Below the pieces are notes generated by a model, which did not search any database, was not told the DNA's origin, and saw only the letters and a program-made list of their open reading frames with translations. This document shows, piece by piece, positions 26,920 to 35,169 of a stretch of DNA of 64,000 bases. The stretch's first letter is position 1. The number at the start of each line of letters is the position of its first letter. The DNA comes from VFKI01 sp033762075 (GTDB taxonomy: Bacteria > Pseudomonadota > Gammaproteobacteria > DSM-16500): NCBI GenBank assembly GCA_033762075.1, contig JANRLY010000019.1, positions 38,734 to 102,733 on the forward strand, read 5' to 3'. Position numbers and translations under genes: made by a program.

Positions 26920-27648
26920 TTAAGATCTAGCTAATAACATCAATTGTTTCATTTCTCTCACTGCATTTTCTAGTCCAAGAAAAATCGCTTGCGCAATAAT
27001 CGCATGGCCAATATTTAATTCATGGATCTCAGGTAGCGCTGCAATAGCTTGGACGTTTTGATAATGCAGTCCATGTCCCGCATTCACAATCAACCCACAT
27101 TTTGCAGCAAATTGAGCTGCTGTTGCAATTCGTGTCAATTCATTTTTTTCTTCTGTAGGTGTTTTTGCGTCTGCATAAGCGCCCGTATGAATTTCAATCA
27201 CAGGTGCGCCGCAGCGCTTGGCTGCTTCAATCTGTGGTTGCGCTGGATCTATAAACAAAGAAACCTCAATCCCTGCAGCGGATAAACGCTCACACGCCGC
27301 AAGAATTTTAGCTTCATGCCCCACGACATCCAACCCTCCCTCCGTCGTTAACTCTGCTCGCTTTTCAGGAACTAAACAACAGTGTGCTGGTCTACATTTC
27401 TCAGCAAATGCAATCATATCTTCCGTCACAGCCATTTCAAGATTTAGACGTGTTGTAATTTTAGCTTGAATGCGGAGAACATCATCATCTTGAATATGAC
27501 GACGATCTTCGCGCAAATGAATAGTGATGCCATCTGCACCGCCTTTTTCTGCTGCAAATAATGCTTCGAGTGGATCAGGATAACGCGTCAATCTTGCTTG
27601 ACGCAGTGTCGCAACGTGATCAATGTTAACGCCTAATAAAATACTCAT
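26920..27648 (-). CDS. pdxJ: Pyridoxine 5'-phosphate synthase
   Basis: 242 residues. It condenses deoxyxylulose-5-phosphate with 3-amino-2-oxopropyl phosphate in the last ring-forming step of vitamin B6 synthesis. GVNIDHVATLRQAR at the N-terminus and IHLREDRRHI are the family signatures; ELNIGHAII is the C-terminal phosphate-binding motif. It follows recO in the classical rnc-era-recO-pdxJ order, with a palindromic repeat in the 57-base gap. Confidence 0.97.
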   Translation of the reverse strand: MSILLGVNIDHVATLRQARLTRYPDPLEALFAAEKGGADGITIHLREDRRHIQDDDVLRIQAKITTRLNLEMAVTEDMIAFAEKCRPAHCCLVPEKRAELTTEGGLDVVGHEAKILAACERLSAAGIEVSLFIDPAQPQIEAAKRCGAPVIEIHTGAYADAKTPTEEKNELTRIATAAQFAAKCGLIVNAGHGLHYQNVQAIAALPEIHELNIGHAIIAQAIFLGLENAVREMKQLMLLARS

Positions 27649-27668
27649 GACTTCATTTCCTAAAAGCC

Positions 27669-27701
27669 GTCATTGCAAGCCCGCGGGGCATTCACGATGA
27701 C
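27669..27701. repeat. Intergenic palindrome, CCCGCG family (recO-pdxJ)
   Basis: gtcattgcaagcccgcgggg...cgatgac: the outer gtcat/atgac arms are kept while the centre differs from the other copies. It fills most of the recO-pdxJ gap. Confidence 0.55.
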
Positions 27702-27705
27702 GGGT

Positions 27706-28401
27706 TTATTTCATTTCCCACAATAACTTTCTACTCTGAATCGTTTTTGTGCCCAATAGCGCCGCTAAAGCAAATCGCAATAAACGTTTTGAATCTTTCA
27801 GCACAGCTTGATCCGTAAAGTTTTCTGCAAAAATAGCCAACAAATTTTTACCTGAAAAAATGATTTTTTCATCCGTCATTCCATTAGGATCACAAATCGC
27901 TAATCCAGTCTCTTTACAGAATTGATAATATTGATCTGCCTGTACTTGCTGAAAAGGCAACCCATAGCCTGCCTCTTCTAATAATTTTTTTTCAAACAAA
28001 CGCAAAATCGTTTGATCTAAAATACCCTGCGTTAATTGATTTAACGTCAATTGATAATGATCAAATAAATTGGGATGGGGATCTTGTTTTTGGAAAACAG
28101 ACAGAATGAGTTCATTTAAATAAAATCCTGCGGCTAAGCAATCACCCTGCAAAAAAATCGGCTGGCCCATCGGTTCAGCAGCAACTAAACTCATGAGTTC
28201 TGTTTTCCCCTGCCATGAAAGAAGAAGCGGCGAAAACGGCTGCAAAATAGGTCTTAATTTAGATTTCGCCGCACGCACACCTTTCGCGACTAATGCAATG
28301 CGGCCATAATAGCGAGTAAATACTTCGAGTAAAACACTGGTTTCGCGAAAAGGGCGACGATGCATAATAAAAGCGGGCTGCAAAGCGACGCGATTACTCA
28401 T
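27706..28401 (-). CDS. recO: DNA repair protein RecO
   Basis: 231 residues. It helps RecR load RecA on SSB-coated DNA. The N-terminal OB-fold carries RPFRETSVLLEVFTRYYGRI and VAKGVRAAKSKLRP; the helical C-terminal part includes LYLNEL-type FYLNELIL. No zinc-finger cysteines are seen, as is common in this class. It overlaps era by 8 bases. Confidence 0.93.
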   Translation of the reverse strand: MSNRVALQPAFIMHRRPFRETSVLLEVFTRYYGRIALVAKGVRAAKSKLRPILQPFSPLLLSWQGKTELMSLVAAEPMGQPIFLQGDCLAAGFYLNELILSVFQKQDPHPNLFDHYQLTLNQLTQGILDQTILRLFEKKLLEEAGYGLPFQQVQADQYYQFCKETGLAICDPNGMTDEKIIFSGKNLLAIFAENFTDQAVLKDSKRLLRFALAALLGTKTIQSRKLLWEMK

Positions 28402-29290
28402 AACCTAAACCGCCTAACGCAGCCGCATCATCTGTCCAATTACTTTTAACTTTTACCCACAAACGTAAAAAAACTTTTTGACCTAATAAACGCACAATTT
28501 CTTTGCGTGCCGCCGTGCCAATTTTTTTCAAACGCTCGCCATTAGCACCGATGATAATAGGCTTTTGACCTTCACGTTCAACCCAAATGATGGCGTTTAT
28601 ATTCACTTTATTATCATCTGATTCCATTGATTCGATCACAACGGCTGTACTGTAAGGTAATTCTTGACCTGTTGTATGAATAATTTTTTCACGAATAATT
28701 TCAGCGATACGGAAACTATCCTGACGGTCGGTGACTTGTTCGTCAGGAAAAAGATGTGGCCCTTCAGGCATGCGCTCGATCAAGGTATTTTCGAGAACAT
28801 CTAAGTTGTCATGATTTTTCGCAGACAAGGGAATGATCGCGGCAAAATCGTATTTCTCTTTTAAAAGATCAATCACAGGCAACACATGTTTTTTATCTTT
28901 TAAGATATCTAGTTTATTGACAACCAAAATCACCGGCACATTGGCTTGGCTGATTTTACGTAAAATCAATTCATCTTCCTCTTGCCAACGTTGTGCTTCC
29001 ACCAAAAATAGAATCACATCTGCATCTGACATCACACTGGTGGCTAAACGATTCATATAGCGATTCATCGCGCGTTTATTTTGATCTGAATGTAATCCAG
29101 GTGTGTCGATAAAAATGATTTGGACAGCGTCTATTGTTTTAATGCCTGCGATTTGATGACGTGTTGTTTGCGGTTTTCTGGAAATGATACTGATTTTTTG
29201 GCCGATCAAAGCGTTGAGTAAAGTAGATTTACCCACATTCGGACGACCAACAATCGCAACATAACCACAATAAGATTTTTTTTCGTTCAT
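28394..29290 (-). CDS. era: GTPase Era
   Basis: 298 residues. It is an essential GTPase that binds 16S rRNA during 30S assembly. G1 is GRPNVGKST, G3 is DTPGLHSD, G4 is NKLD, and a C-terminal KH domain contains IIGANGERLKKIG. It overlaps rnc by 4 bases and recO by 8 bases, so the block is tightly coupled. Confidence 0.97.
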   Translation of the reverse strand: MNEKKSYCGYVAIVGRPNVGKSTLLNALIGQKISIISRKPQTTRHQIAGIKTIDAVQIIFIDTPGLHSDQNKRAMNRYMNRLATSVMSDADVILFLVEAQRWQEEDELILRKISQANVPVILVVNKLDILKDKKHVLPVIDLLKEKYDFAAIIPLSAKNHDNLDVLENTLIERMPEGPHLFPDEQVTDRQDSFRIAEIIREKIIHTTGQELPYSTAVVIESMESDDNKVNINAIIWVEREGQKPIIIGANGERLKKIGTAARKEIVRLLGQKVFLRLWVKVKSNWTDDAAALGGLGYE

Positions 29291-29946
29291 TTTTGAATAC
29301 TCTTTAACATTTTATCTGCGGCAGCTTGCTCAGCGCGGCGACGACTTGTGCCCTCAGCCGTCACTGTTTTATCTAACGCTTTACACATGATGGTAAAAAT
29401 TTGTTGATGTGCTTCTCCCGACACAGAAGAAATTTCGTAAACGGGTAAATCCGCACCTTGTGCTTGCAGCAATTCTTGCAGCCGTGTTTTCGGATCTTTA
29501 TGCTTTTCTGGATGTGAAAGAGAATTAAGTAAAGGCTCGTACCACACCATGACAACAGCTTGCACTGTCTTATAATCTGAGTCTAAATAAATCGCGCCCA
29601 CTATCGCTTCCATGGCGCACGATAAAATAGAATCACGCTCTGCACCGCCCGCATTGATTTCACCTTGACCGAGATGAACATATTTTCCTAACTCAAATTC
29701 ACGTGCCAATTCTGCCAATCTGTCACGATTAATCAGTGTTGCACGCAAGCGGCTAAGATGACCTTCTTGTGCTTTTGGCAATTGATGGTAGAGTGCCTCC
29801 GCGATAATAGCGTTAACGATCGCATCTCCCAAATATTCCAGGCGCTCATTATTATGCACATCAGCACTGCGATGGGTAAGCGCAATATCCAATAATTTTT
29901 TATCGGTAAAATGATAATTCAATTTTTTTTGCAACGTTTTATTCAT
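29287..29946 (-). CDS. rnc: Ribonuclease III
   Basis: 219 residues. It cleaves double-stranded RNA in rRNA and mRNA processing. The signature NERLEYLGDAIVNA is at residues about 34-47, with the downstream catalytic Glu in AMEAIVGAIYLDSD. A dsRNA-binding domain follows (PKTRLQELLQAQG and SRRRAEQAAADKML). It lies 14 bases downstream of lepB and is coupled to era. Confidence 0.97.
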   Translation of the reverse strand: MNKTLQKKLNYHFTDKKLLDIALTHRSADVHNNERLEYLGDAIVNAIIAEALYHQLPKAQEGHLSRLRATLINRDRLAELAREFELGKYVHLGQGEINAGGAERDSILSCAMEAIVGAIYLDSDYKTVQAVVMVWYEPLLNSLSHPEKHKDPKTRLQELLQAQGADLPVYEISSVSGEAHQQIFTIMCKALDKTVTAEGTSRRRAEQAAADKMLKSIQK

Positions 29947-29960
29947 ATGTAAAAAAATAC

Positions 29961-30752
29961 CTAATGAATCGCTTGCCCAATTCTATTCCAGCGAATCTTA
30001 TGCATCCAGTCAGCTGTTTTATCCCAACTCATCCACACGAGGCTCGCTTTACCGACAATATTATCATCAGGAACAAATCCCCAATAACGGCTATCCAAAC
30101 TATTGTCACGATTATCGCCCATCACAAAATATTGATCAGGTGGAACAACCAAATCTTTAATATCATCGTTTGTTTTTTCTGGGTTCAAATAAATTTGATG
30201 AACAACACCTTCGAGATTTTCTTCTTTTTGGTCAACTTGCCAAGACTGATCTTCATCTTCGGCATCATCGGTTGCATTTTTGACGAAAACTTGGGGAATC
30301 GGCTTACCATTAATGTAAAGTATTTTGTTGAGATAACTTATATGATCGCCCGGCAAACCAATCACACGTTTAATATAATCAACTGAAGGATTCGGTGGAT
30401 AACGAAAAACCATAATATCGCCGCGCTTCACATCACTCACATTTAAGATTTTTTTATGCAAAATTGGCAAGCGTATGCCATAAGTATATTTATTCACTAA
30501 TACAAAATCGCCCACCGCTAATGTCGGCTTCAGAGATCCTGAAGGAATACGAAAAGGCTCATACAAAAATGCGCGTAATAAAAAGACTGCCAATAATATA
30601 GGAAAAAAAGAACGCGCATAATCAAAAATGATTGGCATATTCGCTGATGGATTGCGTCGTTTTGAAAAATAGAGAATATCCGCCAAAGCCAATGCACCTG
30701 AAATCAGCACAGCAATATATAAAATCATTTCAAAGTTAAAATTCATTATCAT
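29961..30752 (-). CDS. lepB: Signal peptidase I
   Basis: 263 residues. It removes signal peptides from exported proteins at the inner membrane. Two N-terminal hydrophobic segments (about 8-28 and 46-62) precede the catalytic Ser73 in PSGSLKPTL and Lys128 in YIKRVIGLPGD. The box MGDNRDNSLDSRYWG is intact. It stands between lepA and rnc in the usual order. Confidence 0.96.
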   Translation of the reverse strand: MIMNFNFEMILYIAVLISGALALADILYFSKRRNPSANMPIIFDYARSFFPILLAVFLLRAFLYEPFRIPSGSLKPTLAVGDFVLVNKYTYGIRLPILHKKILNVSDVKRGDIMVFRYPPNPSVDYIKRVIGLPGDHISYLNKILYINGKPIPQVFVKNATDDAEDEDQSWQVDQKEENLEGVVHQIYLNPEKTNDDIKDLVVPPDQYFVMGDNRDNSLDSRYWGFVPDDNIVGKASLVWMSWDKTADWMHKIRWNRIGQAIH

Positions 30753-30819
30753 CTATCCTTTCTGTAAATGTTCGGTAGGCACTCAACAAGGACTCGTCAT
30801 TATCGAATATTCATCCAAC

Positions 30820-32613
30820 CTATTTATCTTTCACCTTCAATACTGCAAGAAACGCTTCTTGTGGGATTTCGACGTTACCCACTTGTTTCATGCGTTTTTT
30901 GCCTTCTTTTTGTTTCTCTAACAATTTACGTTTACGCGACACGTCACCGCCATAACATTTTGCTAACACATTTTTACGTAAGGCCTTCACTGTTGTTCGT
31001 GCAATCACGTGAGCACCAATGGCAGCTTGAATCGCCACATCAAACATTTGTCGCGGGATGAGTTCTTGCATTTTTTCGGCAAGTTGGCGTCCTTTATATT
31101 GCGATTGTGCACGATGAATAATCAATGCAAGCGCATCGACTTTATCGCCATTGATCAACAAATCTAATTTCACTAAATCTGCTGCTTGAAAATAAGAAAA
31201 ACTATAATCCAATGAGGCATAACCGCGACTGACTGACTTTAAACGATCAAAAAAGTCGAGAACAATTTCAGCCATCGGAATTTCATAGGTGAGTGAAACT
31301 TGATTGCCTAAATATTGTAATGCTTTTTGTACCCCACGGCGCTCAATACATAACGTGATGACACTACCCAAATATTGTTGTGGCACAAGGATATTCACTT
31401 TCGCGATTGGCTCGCGAATTTCTGAGATATTATTTGGCACAGGCAAACGCGAAGGATTATCAATATAGAGAATTTCATTCTTTGTGGTTAAAATTTCGTA
31501 AACCACAGTGGGTGCTGTGGTTATTAAATCGAGATTGTATTCACGCTCTAATCTTTCTTGCACAATTTCCATGTGCAACATGCCTAAGAATCCGCAGCGA
31601 AAACCAAAGCCTAAGGCTTCAGAGGATTCTGGTTCAAAATACAGCGCAGCATCATTTAAACATAATTTGCCAAGTGCATCACGAAATGCTGGGAAATCAT
31701 CTGAACGTATTGGAAATAATCCCGCATACACTTGCGGTTTCACTTTGCGAAAACCAGCCAAAGGTTCACTAGCCGGCTTACTGGCGTGCGTTAAGGTGTC
31801 CCCTACTGGCGCACCATTGATTTCTTTAATGCCTGCGACAACGTATCCCACTTCGCCCGCACGTAAAATGCCTGTCGGTGTTCGGCGCGGTGTAAAAATA
31901 CCAATCCCGCCAACTTCGTGATTACGCCCGGTCGACATCACTTGCATTTTTTCGCCCACGCGTAAAATGCCATTTTTCACGCGCACCAACGATACTACAC
32001 CCAAGTAACTATCAAACCACGAATCAATAATCAGCGCCTGCAAAGGTGCGTCAGGATTACCAAGAGGCGCAGGAATCCCAGCTACAATATGCTCGAGTAA
32101 TTCATCAATGCCTTGACCGGTTTTCGCACTGACGCCCAGTGCGTGTTGCGCGTCAATGCCAATGATTTCTTCGATTTCTTTGATGACTCGCGCCGGATCT
32201 GCTTGTGGCAAGTCAATTTTATTGAGCACGGGAAGCACTTCTAAACCCTGCTCAATAGCCGTATAACACACCGCCAAGGTTTGCGCTTCGACGCCTTGTG
32301 CTGCATCGACCACCAGTAAAGCTCCCTCACAAGCCGCAAGAGAGCGAGAAACTTCGTAGGAAAAATCAACATGTCCAGGGGTATCAATGAAATTTAATTG
32401 ATACGTTTGGCCATCTTTTGCAAGGTAATTCAAGGTCACGCTATGCGCTTTAATAGTAATGCCACGCTCACGCTCGAGATCCATGGAATCTAACACTTGT
32501 TCTTCCATTTCACGATCAGCAAGCCCGCCGCACCGTTGGATTAAACGATCAGCCAAAGTCGATTTACCGTGATCAATGTGCGCAATAATGGAAAAGTTAC
32601 GAATACGTTGCAT
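30820..32613 (-). CDS. lepA: Elongation factor 4 (LepA)
   Basis: 597 residues from ATG 32613; a further ATG at 32643 adds ten atypical residues and is not used. It is a ribosomal GTPase that back-translocates or assists initiation. G1 is AHIDHGKST, G3 is DTPGHVDF, G4 is NKID, and the LepA-specific C-terminal domain ends in QEAFLAVLKVKDK. It is the first gene of the lepA-lepB-rnc-era-recO-pdxJ run. Confidence 0.97.
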   Translation of the reverse strand: MQRIRNFSIIAHIDHGKSTLADRLIQRCGGLADREMEEQVLDSMDLERERGITIKAHSVTLNYLAKDGQTYQLNFIDTPGHVDFSYEVSRSLAACEGALLVVDAAQGVEAQTLAVCYTAIEQGLEVLPVLNKIDLPQADPARVIKEIEEIIGIDAQHALGVSAKTGQGIDELLEHIVAGIPAPLGNPDAPLQALIIDSWFDSYLGVVSLVRVKNGILRVGEKMQVMSTGRNHEVGGIGIFTPRRTPTGILRAGEVGYVVAGIKEINGAPVGDTLTHASKPASEPLAGFRKVKPQVYAGLFPIRSDDFPAFRDALGKLCLNDAALYFEPESSEALGFGFRCGFLGMLHMEIVQERLEREYNLDLITTAPTVVYEILTTKNEILYIDNPSRLPVPNNISEIREPIAKVNILVPQQYLGSVITLCIERRGVQKALQYLGNQVSLTYEIPMAEIVLDFFDRLKSVSRGYASLDYSFSYFQAADLVKLDLLINGDKVDALALIIHRAQSQYKGRQLAEKMQELIPRQMFDVAIQAAIGAHVIARTTVKALRKNVLAKCYGGDVSRKRKLLEKQKEGKKRMKQVGNVEIPQEAFLAVLKVKDK

Positions 32614-32729
32614 GCTAAGCCCAACACTGACAAAGCCTTGCATATTAACGTATTTTAGTAAGAGAGACCATCTTAATATTGTCTTAATAAAATGAGCTGA
32701 TAATGCGCATTTTATAACGAGGCAGGCGT

Positions 32730-32987
32730 ATGTTTAATAAAAGACATTCTTTTCCCAGCGGGAAAGATTTTAAAAGTCTACAGTCATTAAATGAGACAAG
32801 AGTTGCTACAGAATCCCCCACCCCAAAACGACTCAGCAGTCCAGTCATATTATTTAGCCCTAAGAAAAATGAATTTGAAGAAGCTAAGCATTCCAACGAG
32901 TCTTATTGCATATCAGAAGCCTATGATTTGGGTATTGATCCACTCACCGGTGAATATATTTTTGATTTCTCTAAACGAAACAAATAA
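32730..32987 (+). CDS. Small hypothetical protein
   Basis: 85 residues, polar and Ser/Lys/Glu-rich, probably disordered in the first half (TESPTPKRLSSPVILFSPKK). It ends in a more acidic/aromatic part (YDLGIDPLTGEYIFDF). SD gagg precedes ATG 32730. It is not similar to anything I recognise. With the next gene it forms a pair of small orphan ORFs between lepA and the signalling island. Confidence 0.6.
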   Translation: MFNKRHSFPSGKDFKSLQSLNETRVATESPTPKRLSSPVILFSPKKNEFEEAKHSNESYCISEAYDLGIDPLTGEYIFDFSKRNK

Positions 32988-33058
32988 AGTGAATTAGCTA
33001 ATTATTAATGGTAGTATTCACGCCTTCATCTGCGCTATTTAAGCAAGGAAACAAGAGA

Positions 33059-33310
33059 ATGGCTGAAAATAAACCAAAAAATAACACAGAGTTTCATCTG
33101 GATAACGAAGTGAATCTTTCACACATAGATTTTATTGACTTCCCGCCTCCGCCAAGATTAGTGCGTCAAGATGGGCAAGGTGCGCCTCGCTTACTTCATG
33201 GACAAAATCCATTTATTCTACGCCCCGCCCCTCAATTACCACCCCACCCCTCACAAGCCGAACCCAATGGGATACGCTTCGTTAATAATCTTCCTTTCCC
33301 TCCTCGATGA
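33059..33310 (+). CDS. Small proline-rich protein with an FPPPP motif
   Basis: 83 residues from ATG 33059, chosen because of the SD-like aagga 12 bases upstream; the frame extends upstream to 33008. It is proline-rich and probably disordered. It contains IDFPPPPRL, which holds the class I EVH1-binding core FPPPP (the motif used by Listeria ActA), plus LPPHPSQ and LPFPP. No signal peptide or membrane segment. Possibly a translocated protein; this rests on the motif alone. Confidence 0.55.
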   Translation: MAENKPKNNTEFHLDNEVNLSHIDFIDFPPPPRLVRQDGQGAPRLLHGQNPFILRPAPQLPPHPSQAEPNGIRFVNNLPFPPR

Positions 33311-33355
33311 GAGAAGACAGCCCCCGTCGAAAGCATATGGGGGCAAGCTACAACA

Positions 33356-33556
33356 TCAACCATTGAGCATGCTATTTCGATACGCCAGATAAATCACATG
33401 CGCGACATTCTTTGCACCCAGTTTTCTTCTGATATTTTTCATGTAGGCTTCAATGGTTCTATACTCTAAGCCAACTTTACGCGCAATTTCCTTTGCTGTT
33501 GATCCACAAGCGGTATATTGAATAATTTCAATTTCTCGAGCACTGAGCTTTCCCAT
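33356..33556 (-). CDS. Stand-alone LuxR/GerE-type HTH protein
   Basis: 66 residues from ATG 33556, with ggtgg five bases upstream; the frame also has a GTG at 33565. Almost the whole protein is a LuxR-type helix-turn-helix (LSAREIEIIQYTACGSTAKE then RTIEAYMKNIRRKLGA). There is no receiver or ligand domain. It may bind DNA under control of a partner from the neighbouring kinase/receiver genes. It is divergent from the XRE gene. Confidence 0.85.
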   Translation of the reverse strand: MGKLSAREIEIIQYTACGSTAKEIARKVGLEYRTIEAYMKNIRRKLGAKNVAHVIYLAYRNSMLNG

Positions 33557-33682
33557 ATGATCCACCCTATCAATGTAATATTAACAACAACTTATGCGCG
33601 TGAAGATATTTTTAATGCAAAAAAGCATAATTCAATTTGGGATAGTTGTCAAACCTTTTTCAATGAAGATATTGGTTAATAC

Positions 33683-33711
33683 TTGACAATACATTTAAAC
33701 ATAAATATTAT
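33683..33711 (+). promoter_or_regulatory. Sigma70 promoter for the XRE-receiver operon
   Basis: TTGACA (33683-33688), 17 bases, then TATTAT (33706-33711). An inverted copy of the -35 region (ttgtcaa, about 33648) lies upstream and gives a spaced TTGTCAA...TTGACAA arrangement that could be an operator. Confidence 0.6.
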
Positions 33712-33738
33712 TCTTTTAAGTCATTACGAGGTACATTC

Positions 33739-34212
33739 TTGTCTAATTTAGCCACCATCCTTTCACATTTAATGTTAGCCAAGAACATTAAATCTGCAGA
33801 GCTTGCGAGAAGAACCGGCATTGGACAACCCGTTATTCATCGCTTAATGACTGGCGTTACAGAAAACCCTCAAATCCTTACACTTAAACCTCTTTCTGAT
33901 TTTTTTGGTGTAAGCATTGAACAACTCATTGGTTTAACGCCGCTCAATCAGCGCAAAATGATTGATGAGACCACCCTCCACCAGTTAAATAATAAACTCA
34001 GCGCCATTAAAACTGTTGCGGGTGTTTTAACGGATCTTTTACCCACACTGATCGAAGGCTATCAAAAAGCGATTGAGGCACACTTAATAACTGCTTCTAT
34101 TCCAAAAGATATCTTGCCTCTATTATCACTCAACACAACAAACTTATTGAATGCCACACATCAGGCACAAACCTTGCTCACACACAACAATGAAAATCAG
34201 GATATCGTATGA
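33739..34212 (+). CDS. XRE-family transcriptional regulator
   Basis: 157 residues beginning at TTG 33739, supported by the SD acgagg eight bases upstream. Residues about 5-65 form a Cro/C1-type HTH (SAELARRTGIGQPVIHRLMT and LKPLSDFFGVSIEQLIG). The remaining helical part has no recognised domain. The stop overlaps the start of the receiver protein by 4 bases, so the two are made together. Confidence 0.85.
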   Translation: MSNLATILSHLMLAKNIKSAELARRTGIGQPVIHRLMTGVTENPQILTLKPLSDFFGVSIEQLIGLTPLNQRKMIDETTLHQLNNKLSAIKTVAGVLTDLLPTLIEGYQKAIEAHLITASIPKDILPLLSLNTTNLLNATHQAQTLLTHNNENQDIV

Positions 34213-35123
34213 TTTCATCTACACCAATCTTTTATTTCCCCACTAAAAAATTACTGCTCGATGACGACAAAACCTTTGCGCAAAGTGTTTTATTGAAAAT
34301 GTATGGAAAAAATTTCATTGATTTTACGTCACCACAACAAGCTCTCAATTTTTTAAATGATGAATACAAACCCTGTTTCGATAAAAATCAGCTGATCTCC
34401 TTTGAAGAAAGCACAGCAACACAACAAACGATCAGTATTCAAATAGATAAAATTAAACAATTCTTCAATACACCTTATCAGCAAGATATTAGTGTGGTTT
34501 TAGTGGATTATCACATGCCAGAAATGCTCGGCACAGAATTTCTTACCAAAATTCAACACTACCCGATTAAAAAAATCCTCATCACTGGCGAACACGACTC
34601 ACAAATTGCAATCAATGCATTTAACAATGGCTTAGTTAATGCATACATCAGAAAAGATGACCCTGAGTTTTCTTATAAAATTCAATCAATGGTTGCAGAA
34701 CTCGAATGGCAATATTTCACTCATTACAGCCAAGGCACGATTACAAATATTCCTGAACTTCAATTTTTAACAAACGCTTCCTTTATACAAACGTTTAAGC
34801 AATACATCGCAGACAATAATATTTCTGCCTTTTATTTAATGGATATGTATGGCAGCTTCTGTATCCACCTTCCGTCCGGTGAACATTCCTACTTTCTCAT
34901 TCGCAGTCGCTCCTTTTTAAATCAATTAGCAGAGAGCGCAAAAGAAGATGGCGCCTCACAAGAAACAGTCAAAAAAATTGCCGAAGGAAAAGCCATTCCT
35001 TTTTTTGCAGATAAAAATTATTGGGAAATTTCAGCCGACCAATGGGATCAGTATTTATATGACGCGCATCCATTACCTGGCGATAATGATTTTGTTTGGA
35101 CGATCACTCAACGCAGCTTTTAG
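34209..35123 (+). CDS. Receiver-domain protein without an output HTH
   Basis: 304 residues. Residues about 12-160 form a CheY-like receiver: LLDDDKTF supplies the acidic pocket, VVLVDYHMPEM the phospho-Asp and AYIRKDD the conserved Lys. A ~45-residue insertion separates the first and third strands. The C-terminal half has no DNA-binding motif I can see and may be a sensor or interaction domain. It is translated with the XRE regulator and lies near the hybrid kinase. Confidence 0.8.
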   Translation: MISSTPIFYFPTKKLLLDDDKTFAQSVLLKMYGKNFIDFTSPQQALNFLNDEYKPCFDKNQLISFEESTATQQTISIQIDKIKQFFNTPYQQDISVVLVDYHMPEMLGTEFLTKIQHYPIKKILITGEHDSQIAINAFNNGLVNAYIRKDDPEFSYKIQSMVAELEWQYFTHYSQGTITNIPELQFLTNASFIQTFKQYIADNNISAFYLMDMYGSFCIHLPSGEHSYFLIRSRSFLNQLAESAKEDGASQETVKKIAEGKAIPFFADKNYWEISADQWDQYLYDAHPLPGDNDFVWTITQRSF

Positions 35124-35128
35124 CTATA

Positions 35129-35159
35129 TCATCCCGCGTTAAAAGCATGCGCCGGATGA
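35129..35159. repeat. Intergenic palindrome, CCCGCG family (35.1 kb)
   Basis: tcatcccgcg...gccggatga around a short A-rich loop, between the convergent receiver and kinase genes. Confidence 0.6.
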
Positions 35160-35169
35160 CACGGTTTTA

